A stretch of 64,000 nucleotides of DNA from Epiperipatus broadwayi (lineage: Eukaryota; Onychophora; Udeonychophora; Euonychophora; Peripatidae): assembly GCA_028023455.1 (NCBI GenBank), contig JAQFVV010006451.1:374001-438000 (forward strand), written 5' to 3'. Below are positions 23,455 through 36,291 of the stretch, in pieces. The position numbers and the translations under genes are program-made. Each line of letters starts with the position of its first letter. The stretch's first letter is position 1. The notes under the pieces are model-generated. The model had not been told where the DNA came from. It did not search any database and worked only from the letters and a program-made list of their open reading frames with translations.

Positions 23455-23880
23455 TAAGGGATTTGAACACAGATTTATAAGCCACTTCACTATCCACACT
23501 ATCTCATACTACTGATACACATGACCACACACATGTAGAAAAAATAAATAATCACCAATATACATATTTTGTGCTAAACCAGCACTCATCCATTAGTCCA
23601 GATTACCATCTCCTATACATATATATAATCAGTACTCAGTTTATATTAAGATAGCAAATCCTTACACTTTACAGGACAAGCTTCAATCTACTCCAGCCTC
23701 CATCTCTTCAACCATCCATATCATTGAAAATCTGATGATAAAATTCCCAAATCCCATGCTGATGCCAATATTGTTGTTATACTCATGTTGACCAGAAGTC
23801 ATTCTGACCCCTCACATATAGGACAGTATCCATTTAAATACACAGAGGGACAGGCAGAATGCAGGCTTAATATGTAAGAT
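23455..23880. repeat. Dispersed fold-back family, copy 1
   Basis: Shares ordered blocks with 39332-39745 and 60838-61235: TTGAAC, CCACACTATCTCATA, GATACACATGACCACA, ACACTCATC, TTCTCCA/CTACTCC, TTGAAAATCTGA and CCATGTTGA. About 425 bp, non-coding. Confidence 0.75.
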
Positions 23881-24017
23881 TTGAAATGCAAGGCACTCTT
23901 AAACCTGGAGGCTAATTGTAAATATAGAGGATTTAACTAAGTCTGAGTTTAAAATCCCCTACATTTACTATTAGGCTCCAAGTTTAAGAATGCCTGGTAT
24001 TTCAAATCTTAAATGTA
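23866..24017. repeat. Inverted repeat attached to the family copy
   Basis: TAAGATTTGAAAT(G)CAAGGCA (left) pairs with its inverse near 23985-24010. An inner pair is AAATATAGAGGATTT with AAATCCCCTACATTT. Confidence 0.8.
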
Positions 24018-25180
24018 AATATATAGAATTTTAATAGCCATTGCATAATGAAATCTTAGGAATATTCGCTTATGAAAACATGGATATATTAAGACATGAA
24101 GTTATAATGGTTAACATGCTGATCTGCCATATACATGCTTTATGGTTCAGATTTAAAATTCATCTTGGAAAATTATTTACATAGCCAATTCACATAAAAA
24201 TAAACACCGTTTCAGCTTATGTAAGAACATGATATATCTAACAACAGTATAAATGCTCCTTGGTATAATAATAATAATAATGTTTATTTTATAGTTTGCA
24301 CATTGATGCTTTTTTGACTAACCATAACTATTAGAGGCTTTATGTTTTAATTTTTAATATCTAGGCTCACATTTATTGGCCAAACAATGAATAGTAATTT
24401 AGGTTGGATATGGTTGGCTACCTAAATATAAATTCTAAAGTCTGTTTGTAAGTTGAAAAAAAATATACACTTCATTGCAAACAAATTTTTTTAAAAAATT
24501 CTTTATTTTTCTTACAATTTTGACTGTCCAGCAGTCTTTATCAGAGCTTTATCCAACCTCTTCTGCTTTATAACAAGTGACTTAAAATGCATAAGCACCC
24601 TTTATTAATAAAATAAATATCAGGCTAAACACATAGACATATAATTTAAATGCTCTCACAGGTTTATACATGTGAACATTAAAATATAAGGAAGTTTTTT
24701 CCATGTAATAATCTAGATGGAACTTTATATATGATGTAACTTTGCAACAATTAATTAAAATTGATAATGGAAGCTGAAACTATATGATCTATTAATAACA
24801 AATGTCTTTAATCTGATCCAAATTGAATGAAAAGTGGACCACTTTAGGTCTGCTTTAGGCTAAACATGGATAGAACAAAACATGCATGTTATTATGAGAT
24901 GATATGGTTTAAATTTGTACTGTGAATTTTAATTAGTTTATTCCTGGTTTCATCAGAATTGAATTTTTTTATATATTATTACATGGAAAATCATATTTCA
25001 ATATTTGTTATATTCATGGTCACACTGCAAATAAAATTATATTTTTGTTAATTTAAATGCAATTAGTTTTTTGGTTCATTATACATATTTATTTTGTATA
25101 ATTAACCATGCCTCTTTCATTTTATATCTCTTTGCTCATAATTTTGGCCATGTTCTTTCTCATGATTATAGTTATTTACT
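24018..25180. other. AT-rich sequence with one tRNA-like relic
   Basis: AATGGTTAACATGCTGATCT near 24107-24126, followed by GGTTCAGATTTAAAATTC, faintly recalls a tRNA-derived SINE. The remainder is unremarkable, with an AAT trinucleotide run near 24268. Confidence 0.4.
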
Positions 25181-25214
25181 ATATATATATATATATATAT
25201 AGAATATATATATA

Positions 25215-25268
<54 letters not shown>
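25181..25268. repeat. (TA)n microsatellite, interrupted
   Basis: Nearly 90 bp of TA with small AGAATAT and AGTAT interruptions. Confidence 0.95.
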
Positions 25269-25270
<2 letters not shown>

Positions 25271-26190
25271 CAATTCTAATATGAACAAAAATATTAATTA
25301 TTTGACTTATTAAAGAGTGGTGTTTTTAATTTGTCTTTTAAAATTATAAAGACACTTTAAAATGTGCCTCTGTGAACTAATTCAAATATAATTCAAACTA
25401 CTTAGCATTATATTTTTAATTAAACTCTTTATAATATTTTAATTGTTCTTAAAAAAATTTTCAGAATTAATTGTATTTTTCATTAATCATTTATTTTAAT
25501 AATTTATTTAAAATCCAAAAACTACTGAAGAAGCTTACAAAAATGGTTGAAATGACAACATGATTAAAGTAAATGCATAGCTGGGTGAATTATGTTTGAA
25601 TTTAAATAATTTGAATTAATTAGAACATTATGCAAATAATTTTCATTTATTTAATTATACTCAGAAGTGTAATATGTTTTGACTCTGATTTTTAAGTTTC
25701 GAGGTGTTTAAGTTTTTGTTTTTAATTTCATCACCATGTATAATGCTAATCTTCTGCTCCGATAACCACATCACTTTGTTTGACCTTTTTTGGTGGCTCA
25801 ATTACACTGTAATTAGGCTTAGAGTGACTCATTTGTAGCTATTTTGTAGAAATTCTTTGATGGATTTGCATTAATCTAATATTAAGTATTTGGACAAAAA
25901 TATATATTTAATGATATTAATTTCTACTAAAATATCTAAATGACAGCATTATTTCAAAAAAAGTAAAACAACATCAAGGGATCATTTCCAATTCAAAGAG
26001 TAGATTGGTCATTGTACTAAAAAGTAGTTAATGTACTTTCAAAACCTTGGCATTTATTAAAACCTTGAAATTGAAAATCATAAGTTTACATGTAGTTTGT
26101 TTACTTATTTATTTTTATTTTTATAAAACTTAATGAAATGTTTGTTTTTTATTAAGTATATGGTGTTCGTTTTCAGATTTAATTTCAATA
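25269..26190. other. AT-rich sequence, nothing recognised
   Basis: No ORF, RNA or strong repeat. It ends in a TA run at 26190-26213. Confidence 0.55.
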
Positions 26191-26213
26191 TATATATATA
26201 TATATATATATAT

Positions 26214-26493
26214 AGTCAAAATAAGAGTCATAGATCAATTCATAGATCACATGACTCTATCTCTTAAGCTTGTAAGTTATAAACAGTGAGGATTGCCAAT
26301 TCCTCTACAAGCTTTATGATAAATGCTTAGCCAGAGCCAGCACTTAAAATATCCCTGTCAGGAACCCCTTCCCAAAGCACGAAACCATGGTCAGGGGTTT
26401 GGGGAGGGGTTCCTGACAGGGATATTTTAAGTGCTGGCTCTGGCTAAGCATTTATCATAAATCTTGTAGAGGAATTGGCAATCCTCACTGTTT
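26214..26493. repeat. Fold-back element with AGTCAAAATA end
   Basis: Starts AGTCAAAATAAG directly after a TA run. The long arms (TGAGGATTGCCAATTCC, AAATGCTTAGCCAGAGCC, CCCTGTCAGGAACCCC) are repeated in inverse up to 26493, around a centre near 26385. The outermost ~60 bp of the left arm has no right partner, so the right end is truncated. Related copies lie at 34800-35451 and, as half an element, at 45689-45855. Non-coding; probably a non-autonomous DNA transposon. Confidence 0.85.
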
Positions 26494-28929
26494 ATATATA
26501 CTTTTTATAAGAAAATAAGTCAAGGAATATATAAAAATGACAAACAGAAAGTAATGAATGGCAAAAAAAACTTATTTTGTTTTGCAATGTTTGTTTTTTT
26601 TTAATTATAAGTTAAAATTTTAAATTTAAAGGATTATATTTCTGAAATGTGTTACTTATAAAAAATTGGTTTAGAATTACTGAAAAACATTTCATTTAGC
26701 CTGGAAGCTAAAATAAAATTTTTTATTCTGTTTATTTGTTTTATTTAATTATTCTTTTTATTTATTTGTAAAACTGATATATTAATTTTACAATGAATTT
26801 TGTTTTTTGAAATTATAATTTTAATTAATTATTATGAATAATGTATATTTGTAATAAAAATATTTTTTCATTAAATATAAATAAAAACATAAAATGGGTG
26901 CAAAATTGGCCTCTTAATTATAAGAAATATATGTTTATTCCGAAAATATAACTATAAATAACATAGTGAATGCATAATATCACATCTATCAGATATTTTT
27001 AATAAAGGAAGAAAGAAAACATATGTTGATCTACCTAAAGCAATTCATATATATATAGGATAACACTTCACTCAATTTTTTCAGCCTACTTTAATATAAA
27101 TAAAATATCAACACCATCACATGACAGCCATTCACCAATGCAGACTTAGATCATTATCACTATGCATGAATTTTTGAAAATCTTTCACTTTTTAGTTGTG
27201 CTTAACTATAAATACATAAAATAATTCTATTTAAGCTCTCTTTTTTCATAGATGTACTTGAAACATGAATAAAGACTATTTTTAAAAAAACAAATGACCT
27301 TCAAAATGCATTTCATGGTAAACCACCACTTATTAGTTGGTTTAGATCATAATCTCTTATACATGTCTTCACTATTTATCACAGTAATTATCAACTGCAA
27401 AGGTTACAATTAGTATCATATAGTTAATAAATTTTTAAATGCCTTAACTCATATTTTTTTAATTAAACAGTTGTCTTTCTCATTACTTCCTATATATCTC
27501 TATTATGCAAAAATCAAATTAGTTTGAAATTTTGATTCCTTAATTTAACTTTAATACCTCTCCCTTTCTATTTTAGCAATACCTCATACCAGTTGTAGTC
27601 TAAACAGCTTTAAATTTATCTTTTACAGAAAAAAATTGTTACTTTGTTTCTCACTTTTAAGATAAATATAATAAAACTTATTGTAACTTAATGGCAACAA
27701 TAATGAAAAGCAAATTTATTTTTTACAAGTAATTATAAAAAAGCAATTATTTGATTATTAAACAAACTGCCAATTCAATCTCTTTAAATATAATTAATTT
27801 TATTTCATTTTGTGGTTTTTGTATATTTTTATACAAATAAGTTAATATTTATTGTAAATAATGCTTATAAAAAATCAAAATTTAAGAGAGAGATATATAT
27901 AAAACAAATACATATCTGAGAAGCAATATATAATACTGGTTGTAGTGGTTGTGTTAGAAAATTGAATTATAGCTGCTGTGGGTCAATACTAAATTATTAC
28001 AATTTGATTTATATGTTCCACAGTTTCTGTGCTTACAACTTTATTATCAATCTTTTCAAATAAATATCTTAATAATTATTATTAATCACTTATTAATGTG
28101 ATTTCTAGCTAATACGTAAATATCACATCTCAGTTAAAAATAATGTATATTTATTTTACAGAAGTATCAACACCTGAATCTCTATACTTTATCTGTCAGT
28201 TTGATAACTTTCATTATGTAACTGTCAAAGAAGATAGGAAATTTTATCTACTTTAATGTTTTGTGGGAAAATGAGCAATCACTGTATTGTGTATATTATA
28301 TTTACAAGAGATTTTAAATTTATTAGTTCACCCCTGATCTCAATTCAACTGTATTTCAATCATGTAATAATATTATTTATATATTTAAATGTTTCATTTG
28401 GAAACAATATCGTCTTTAAATGCTTGTGATTAGAAGCTCTGCCTTATTTTTTTAATATTAAGTTAGTACAAATAGGTTTCAGTTAATTTACTGCTCAATT
28501 TGCATTTAATTTTTAATATCAAAATGAACACTGTGTTGATGTTAAATAAGGATTGAGTTATTGTGCTTGATGGAATATTAGAAGATTTTTAGGATGCTGA
28601 TATGGGATAACAGAAACATATGACCAGCAGGGATTAATTTTTATTTTATTAATCATTGCTGCTTAAAATATTGTTGAAAATATTTTATAGAGGTCTGAGT
28701 TCAAATTAATGTTAGCAATATTACTACATACATACATATGCAGAAATTTAAGTATTATTGAATTATTAAAGTTGATAATTGAAACATTATCATCTATATC
28801 CATATCTTACATTAACTATTCAATTATTGATTAGAGTAGAGATTTAGTTTTCTAAATTTATAATATATTTTATATTTTTAATATATAGTAAAACTGGCTA
28901 TTATATGTAAATTATATTGCTGCAACTTT
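26494..28929. other. AT-rich sequence, no gene recognised
   Basis: About 2.4 kb of AT-rich text with no ORF of note, tandem array or clear inverted repeat. Confidence 0.55.
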
Positions 28930-29086
28930 CATGCTTAAATAAACCAATAGAATATTAGTAGTTTGTTGCCAAGACAACAGTACAATTTATCAGAGAATGG
29001 GATTCTATTAAATAAACCAATAAATTATCAGAAACCTGTTGCTAGGACAACTGATCATTGATATTTTATTGTTTCATTTAAGCATG
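28930..29086. repeat. Small inverted-repeat element with two X-box-like sites
   Basis: CATGCTTAAAT (28930) and ATTTAAGCATG (29076) form terminal inverted repeats. Inside, AATAAACCAATA followed by GTTGCC-AA-GACAAC (28965-28978) is repeated about 73 bases on as AATAAACCAATA with GTTGCT-AG-GACAAC (29038-29051). Both 14-mers resemble RFX X-box sites. A TA run follows at 29103-29143. Confidence 0.7.
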
Positions 29087-29101
29087 ATGTATATGATGAT
29101 G

Positions 29102-29102
<1 letters not shown>

Positions 29103-29143
<41 letters not shown>
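29103..29143. repeat. (TA)n microsatellite
   Basis: About 40 bp of uninterrupted TA. Confidence 0.95.
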
Positions 29144-29147
<4 letters not shown>

Positions 29148-30507
29148 TTAATAACTTTTAACAATGACAAAAATATCATTTAGTTAAATGTCAGTTTACG
29201 TTGATGATTTAAATTCAACAGTAGCCTCTTACTTCAATAGTTTACTTAAAGGAATAAGAAAAGATGGCAAGTAATTGAAAGATGAAGAATAAGGAAGATA
29301 ATATATAAGTCTAAATATCTGATAAATATCAATAACATAATAAATATGAAAAATAATATTAATTAGATTAATAATACCATAATTAAAATAATCACATATG
29401 TACAAGTTGTGACAATTATTAATATTCATGTACAATTTATTGTATATATTATGCATTTTGCTCTAAAATGATATGCTACACATTATATGATAACACATAC
29501 ATAAAAATAAATTAGAAAGTGTTATATACCAAAACAAATATGTGATCTTTAACATCTAAAATAATTTCACCAATTCAATGTTTACTCTCCAGAATAGCTA
29601 CTATAATTTCGAGAAATAAATAGACTCAAGATGATAGTGCTGTATTCAAATTCAAATGTTGTTAATGATTATTGGCTATTAGTTAGGAATTATTGTCAGA
29701 AACAACTCCTGGGGTTTTAATACAACTACTGTCTAGAAGGTTTTTAATTTTTAAACTTACATTAAATGACTCTGAAGCAGATTAAAAAGAGTGAACTGTT
29801 GCTCTTAACAGAATTTTAAAAATGTTCTAATGCATGGAAGTGATGGCACCTATATGGTTCTAAATTTTAATGCCAAAGTTTATGGCAGGCTACTTGCTTC
29901 AAAATATCAAGATAGTTTTATAATAAACAGTATAATAATAAAACAATGGTATATATAATTATACAAGTGGGTGGTCATGTAATATTCAACCAACCATGTG
30001 ATAGTTTGAATGCAATTATTGTGTTAAATTGATATATAAAAACATCATGCTTTCGTTAACTAATAATCAAACTTGTAACTTTTTTATTTTGAATCTACAG
30101 ATAACTGAGAAACAGGTATCACCAGATTGTTAAAAATGTTACCATAACAACAATTTTATTCCAGGTCCATTTAAGCTAAAGTATTTGCTTCAGTTAACAA
30201 CCAAATAAATAGTAGAAATATTATGACTGCATTCAAATAAGTGTTATTTATTATCTGCTTAAATTTTTGGGCCTCAAATATCATCCAACAATCTATAAAA
30301 ATTGACTATACAATAAAAAATAATTATTTATTGCTCACATGTAGCAGATTGTGTAAGAATTTGCAGTTTTGAAATAATAATAAAAAAACAATTCAAGAGA
30401 AAAAATGACAGTAAAAACCATTAAACATCACATGATCATCATTTCCTATAAGTACACAAGTTGTTTAAATGGTAACACACTCTCCACATCATAGTGATAC
30501 TCTGTGA
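29144..30507. other. AT-rich sequence, nothing recognised
   Basis: No supportable gene. The ORF at 29229-29456 (minus) is Asn/Ile/Tyr-rich as expected from random AT-rich sequence. Confidence 0.55.
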
Positions 30508-30945
30508 GAGCTTCAGTAATCAATGGAATCAATAATGTGGGTGCATAAAATCCTTATCTAGTGCCTACTTATCCATTATTTCCAAACTAGTTTCTATTTT
30601 GCGGCTTTTATCATTGAAGAGCCTCAGATCTGAGAACACTGCTCTTAGATATTGACCTCAGTTTAGATCTCTATGATTATAAAGATAAAAGAGCTTGAAA
30701 TGAAAATATTATTCTGTTTCCATCTTGTCTTCCTAACTTTATATTTATCTAAATGGCTACATAGCGGATATTGGAGTGTTGCATTAAATCCTAATATCTA
30801 GATATGGTGTCTCAGAACCCAAGTCTCATTACTGATAAAACCCACAATCTAGAAACTAATCTGGGGATATTGGATAAGTAGACATTAGATAGAGATTTTA
30901 TGCACAAACCTTCTTATATCCATTGATTACTAATGCTTGCACTGG
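30508..30945. repeat. Fold-back element (33775 family)
   Basis: The left half has AATCAATGGA, GTGCATAAAATCC and AACTAGTTTCT. The right half carries the inverse (AGAAACTAATCTGGGGATAT, GATTTTATGCAC, TCCATTGATT). Same family as 33775-34126. Confidence 0.8.
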
Positions 30946-31586
30946 ATGATGTATCAAGGGTTTGCTACTGTTTAAATATAAATGTCAGAGAAGTAAGTAA
31001 ATTCATATGAGTTAGTAAGATGATGGATGACTGACTAATAAATATTTGTATAAAATAAAATATTTAATAATTTATGTATAGTTCTAGTTATACATTATAC
31101 AGAACAATTATAGAAAAATATAATAATCTTTCACAAACTGTATTATAAATATGCTAATATGAACTAAAAGCATTGGTAGTGCATTGTGAAGAGTTATAAT
31201 ATGCATATCAACTGCAAAAGAGATATGTAAGCAATGAGCTTATATAACAACTGGATATTATATACAAACATCTTTTTTCATTGCATCTGATACCTAGTAA
31301 TGTTTTATATAACAATATCAACTTATTATTTGCTTTGAATATATAAAACAATATGATAGGTTTTTCTACAAATAACACATGGGGATAAAATGGAAATAAA
31401 CAAGCATAGAATGTGCAGTAAATAATTGGGTTGAAAACTGATAAAATGTTACTAAACTGTAGTAAGTTTTTATGATTGTAATTACCATAATTTTAAAATA
31501 CTTTGTTAAATGTTTATTTCAGCATTATTTCTTTAATTTAGTACACTTTATAGGCTTACACACACCTGCACAAATAATGAAATATA
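30946..31586. other. AT-rich sequence, nothing recognised
   Basis: No ORF, RNA or strong repeat seen. Confidence 0.5.
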
Positions 31587-31773
31587 TAAGGGATTCAAAC
31601 TGAGACTTTCACATGACCCTCAACTCCCCATGCCATCTCATATTGCTGATCCACCTGATCACACACATGTTGAAAAGATATAAGAGATTTGAACTCAGAT
31701 TTTCATATGACCCTCAACTCTCCATACCATCTCATATTGTTAACCCACCTGATCACACACATGTTGAAAAGAC
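31587..31773. repeat. Two tandem ~94 bp units of the fold-back family
   Basis: Unit starts at 31587 and 31681. Both contain ATGACCCTCAACTC, CCATCTCATATTG and CACCTGATCACACACATGTT. The unit corresponds to the first part of the 23455/39332/60838 family, here duplicated head to tail. Confidence 0.85.
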
Positions 31774-31899
31774 ATTATTTTTTTAATAAAAGAAAATAAT
31801 GTAACTATTATATATATTAACACAGCACTAAATTACTATATTGGACAAATATCCAGTAACAATTTATTTATCCATAATGTTGTCACAAATACATAAGTA

Positions 31900-32190
31900 A
31901 ATAATAAATCAAAACAAAATTGAAAGAAACAACTATTAATAACTATATTATAATATTTATCAAGCCAGTTTAATCTCCACTGAGACGTTTTCATCTCCAT
32001 TGAAACCTTCTCAAGATCTTGAGAAGGTCTCAAGGGAAATGAAAGTCAAGATAGTTTGAAAAGGTCTCAATGGAAATAAAAACCAAGATATTTTGAGAAG
32101 GTCTCAATGGAGATGAAAGCTGGTTTAATAAATATTATAATATAGTTATTAATAGTTGTTTATTTCAATCTTGTTTTGGTTGATTATTTA
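31900..32190. repeat. Palindromic element with internal tandem units
   Basis: AACTATTAATAACTATATTA (left) pairs with its inverse near 32135-32155, and further out AAAACAAAATTGAAA pairs with its near-inverse. Between them GAAGGTCTCAATGGAGATGA-like units repeat about every 50-60 bases, with AAGATCTT near the centre of one hairpin. Confidence 0.85.
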
Positions 32191-33774
32191 TATATTAATA
32201 CAGTGGAGATATGATCGACACTGTATTTTATATCAAGCCACATCCCTCATGTACAAATGTATATAGCTTATAATAGCTCATTTTATTAATAAACTTTGAT
32301 TAGAATAGAATATAAAATTGTTTTTGAGTTGCAAGTATTCAGTATTTTTCAACATGCATATATAAATAGCACACACTTTATATGTATAGTATGCATATAT
32401 AAATTAAGATTACAATATAAACAAAATTTTAAAATACTAATATATTTATTAATAATAAACTGAAGAAACACATTCACATATTTGTTACTGTGTACAAATT
32501 CATTTATTCATTTGTTAACTGAAACAATAAACTGTACCTTATTTTTATTTTTTAAAGTAAATAGCAAAATGACTGACTTTCATCACTATTAAATATGCTC
32601 TGGATGATATTATTTTTTTTTAATAACTTTTTTCTTTTCCTCAAAAAATATTTTATTGTAAAAAATATGCCACATTAAGTTTAGAAAAGATAATCAAGGA
32701 AAAATAAAATGCATGTGATTTCAACATATCCTGAAGAAATAGTATTAATAAATAAGATCATTTATGATATTTTGAAATGTCTTGTAAAATATATTTACAA
32801 TTTGTTTAAGAAAAAGTATAGTCACATATGGCACTCAGAGTCAGAGAAATTGTTGTTCACATGTCATAAATTGTACTAATCCTTTCAAATTATGGCATTT
32901 ATTATTGTTCCAGCTGATAAATTTTTTTTAAATGCGCAACCTTTCACTTTTGTATAAAATCTTTATTTTATACTAAAACTTAATAAATTGGACTTGAATT
33001 TTTTAAATTTTATTTTATAAACACAATATTCCCAAAAATCACATTTGACTTTTTTAATATATTTAAAAACTCACTTGTAAATATAAATAAAAGACATAAT
33101 TATATTACACTACAGTTATATATCAATGTGAAAGTAAACTGTCAGAAAATAAATGAATTCATTTTGATTTTAAATTGTTTCTTTAAATATTAATAATTAA
33201 ATATGTATTTATGATAAATCTATCAAGTTTTGCCTTAAATCTGATATTTGCATTACAATCATTACAATGTTTGTAAAGATTTTAACATTACATCAGTTCT
33301 AACAGAATGATGTTGCATAGATCATGAATTGTGTTGTTTAAATTGCAATCAAGTTTATTAACTTCTATTTAAAAAGTAAAAGATAAATGACTAAGTAAAA
33401 GAGTGCATGTGTATTTTTTGTTTTAAATAATTATCAACCAATTACTGTGTAAAAAATAATCAAAAATATTTTATAAACAAACAAAACATCATATTTGTTT
33501 TTTGCAAAAACCTTGTACAAAATCTAGACCAGAAGGAATTAAACACTTTTTGGCTATTTTTTCTGTTGCAACAATAAAATAAAGTTTCTAAATCTTAGCT
33601 GACTATTCATAAGGTTCTGAACACTTTAAAATTTGTTTTCAATTTAAAATTATATAAAAGCAGCACAAGCGAATATTTATTTAAAAAAATCCTATACTAA
33701 ATCAAGTTATAATAACTATAAACATTGATCACATGTCACCATTTCTTATGCTAGTACATAACTTATTAAAACAG
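32191..33774. other. AT-rich sequence, nothing recognised
   Basis: About 1.6 kb without a supportable gene or repeat. Confidence 0.55.
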
Positions 33775-34126
33775 GCAAAACTCTCCATACTGTAGTGCCA
33801 CTCAGTGCCAACCAGAGTAATCAATGGATGACAGAAGGCTTGTGCATAAAATCTCCATCTAGTGCCTACTCATCCAATATCCGCAGACTAGTTTCTGGCT
33901 TGTGGCCTTCATCAGTGAGGTTGCTGGAGGGTTGCATTAGATCCTAAGATCTAGGTGAAGTGCTCTTAGATACAAAGCTTCTCACTGATGAAGGCCACAA
34001 GTTAGAAACTACTCTGGGGATATTGGATGAGTAGGCACTAAATGGGGATTTTATGCACAAGCCTTCTGGCATCCATTGATTACTCTGGTTGGCACTGAGT
34101 GGCACTACTGTATGGAGAGTTTTTCC
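33775..34126. repeat. Fold-back element, well-preserved arms
   Basis: AACTCTCCATACTGTAGTGC on the left pairs with its near-inverse at the right end. CACTCAGTGCCAACCAGAGT pairs with ACTCTGGTTGGCACTGAGTG exactly. The arms are about 150 bp with a ~50 bp centre. The minus ORF 33944-34255 is made of palindrome sequence and is not a gene. Confidence 0.9.
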
Positions 34127-34694
34127 TCTTTTTAAAAACATTGATCTATAGCAACATATCACCATAATATTTTTAAAAAGATGATTAGAAACAAACCTTA
34201 TCCATTTATTTTGAAAATTAGAAATAAATTTATTGGTAGTTAGAGATTCACCCACAATAAAATGAAATTCCTCAGAATCTAATATCAGTGGGTCAAGTAC
34301 TACATAAGTAAAAAATATGCCAAAATTATAATGTTCCTAAATAATCATAAGTAGTAACAGAACATAGATACCACCATCATTTTTAAAAAAAAAAAAAAAA
34401 ATTTGTGAAAAAAATATCAATAACTTTGGAGAAAATAACATTTCCATGAAAATGTTAAATAAAAAAAAAGAGGTTTTTAGATAGATGATGTTTTTAATAA
34501 GTTGATGAACCTTTTTACAGGTGGTGTGACTAAGACCAACTCATACCATCTCTCAATTATTGTTTAATAAATGGATGGTTACGTTGTGTTACTATATATG
34601 CTATTTAGTCAGAATTTTTACTGTTGCCTTTGTTATTCTTACACTATAATATCATATACACTTCCATTTATCAAATATAATTGAATAGCACCCT

Positions 34695-34790
34695 ATGACA
34701 TTTGGTGCAGTTTTTGGCAGAGCATCCAACTTTGGATCGGGAGGTTCAAGGATAAACTGGTGTTCTGGACTTTTTATGAACTCCTGAACA
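34695..34790 (+). mobile_element. Possible tRNA-like SINE relic
   Basis: TTTTTGGCAGAGCATCCAAC followed by a GGAGGTTCAAGGAT B-box-like string looks tRNA-derived. No convincing cloverleaf or tail. Confidence 0.35.
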
Positions 34791-34799
34791 ATAAAGCCA

Positions 34800-35451
34800 T
34801 ATAAACAATGAGGATTGCCAATTCCTCAACAAGCTTTGTGATAAATGCTTAGCCAGAGCCAGCATTTAAAATATATACATCAGTACCCCCCCCAAAGCCC
34901 TGACCATGGTTTTGTGCTTTGGCACTCCTCAGAGAGGTGCCAGGGTAGGTTCAGACACTAGATCTAAAAGTACCAACTCAAAGCCAAGCACTTATCTAAA
35001 AGTTATCTATTGAGTGAAAAATCTGAAATTTTCAGACACCTACATGTCTTCAAACCAAGCTATCCAACTCAAATAGCTATATGGGGCTGATAGATCTTCA
35101 GCCATGCCATATGTTAGTAGTCTTAGCAATATAACATCGCGTAAGACTTAAGGCAGATACTATAAATAGTAGGTGTCTGAAAAATTTTTATTTTTTACTC
35201 AATAGATAACTTTTAGATAAGTGCTTGGTTTGTGTTGGTATTTTTATATCTAGTGTCTGAACCTACCCTGGCAACTCTCTGAGAAGTGCCAAAGCATGAA
35301 ACCATGGTCAGGGGTTTGGGGGGGGGGGTTGTGATGGTGATATTTTAAATGCATTTATCACAAAGCTTGTTGAGGAATTGGTACTCTTCATTGTTTATAA
35401 CTTACAAGCTTAAGAGAATAGGGTCATGTGATCTATGACTTATTTTGACTA
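34800..35451. repeat. Composite palindrome: 26214-type ends with 3319-type core
   Basis: Outer arms match the 26214 element (GAGGATTGCCAATTCCT, AAATGCTTAGCCAGAGCC, end TATTTTGACT). The inner ~400 bp is a second inverted pair matching the 3319 family (TCAGACACCTACATG with CATGTAGGTGTCTGA-like, AAGTTATCTATTGAGT with ACTCAATAGATAACTT). It therefore looks like one fold-back element carrying another palindromic module in its loop, or the full-length form of which the others are deletions. Confidence 0.85.
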
Positions 35452-36173
35452 ATAAAGCCTTTTTTTTTTATTGAATGATAATATAAGTTTAGTTAGGCAA
35501 GCCAAAAATTGTTAAATTTGTAAAAAAATCATCGAATTCTTAAGTTTTTTTATTTGAAATAATGCTTTTTATAATTATTATTAATAATCAAGATTTTGAT
35601 TATTATTTTTTGTCATTTAACTTCTATTTGAAAAAATGTTAATTTTATCCAATTTATTGATGATATGGTCCCTCGATTCTTCCTCTCCTCTAGCAAACAG
35701 CATTTCCTGATTCAAAATAACTTATATTTATAATTAGACAAGTGAGTTGAAATTCTCTTTTAAACGCATAAAAAGTCAGAATTCGAAATATTTTCTTTTT
35801 TTATGTAAATCAGAAATTAAGAGTAATTATTAAAATTATTTATTTTTTTCAATTAACTTTAATTTCGACAATTTCTGCTCAGCTCATCACTGAAGAAAAA
35901 TTAAATGCCACGATGCAATGTTATTACATATTTTATTTAAAATATTGATCAAACTATTAATGATACCCATATATATATAATTTTCATTAATTAAAAAGAC
36001 GAAAATATATGCTTTAATTACGATGATTTTTACATTTTAAATTATCTTATTGAAATTTTATTTCTCATTAAAAATCCATTTTGAAACAATATTTTTCAGA
36101 TAAAAGAAACATTCAAAACTAAAACATCTTAAAATATAATGGCAAACTAATGCGCTGTACCATATGAGCATAC
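35452..36173. other. AT-rich sequence downstream of the candidate exon
   Basis: If 36174-36291 is an exon on the minus strand, this stretch would be its first intron. No second exon was recognised. Confidence 0.4.
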
Positions 36174-36291
36174 CTCTTTTCCCAATACCGCTGGTGAAGG
36201 ATTCGTCCATATTAGAGTCGTATTGTTTTCTTTTATAGTCAAAACTAGAATTATGGTGCTGTGGGGATGTTGCCAATATTGATTTTCTCAT
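36174..36291 (-). CDS. Candidate first coding exon, unknown protein
   Basis: Met at 36291 is directly preceded in frame by TGA, so the start is natural. It opens 39 codons of unusually balanced composition (MRKSILATSPQHH, then SSFDYKRKQ, then a Ser/Gly-containing stretch ending GIGKR). The open frame continues past 36174, but there the text AAAAGAG|GTATGC matches a splice donor, and beyond it the translation turns into Phe/Tyr/Ile-rich AT-type noise. The peptide is polar and Ser/His-rich with no membrane or signal segment, which would suit a disordered N-terminus. The 60 bases upstream are GC-richer (with CGCG), as for a 5' UTR. I do not recognise the protein. Splicing and any downstream exons are inference; a chance ORF remains possible. 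Confidence 0.3.

Noticed and set aside
33944-34255. 103-codon minus ORF
   Set aside because: Lies mostly within the palindrome at 33775-34126 and has no domain.
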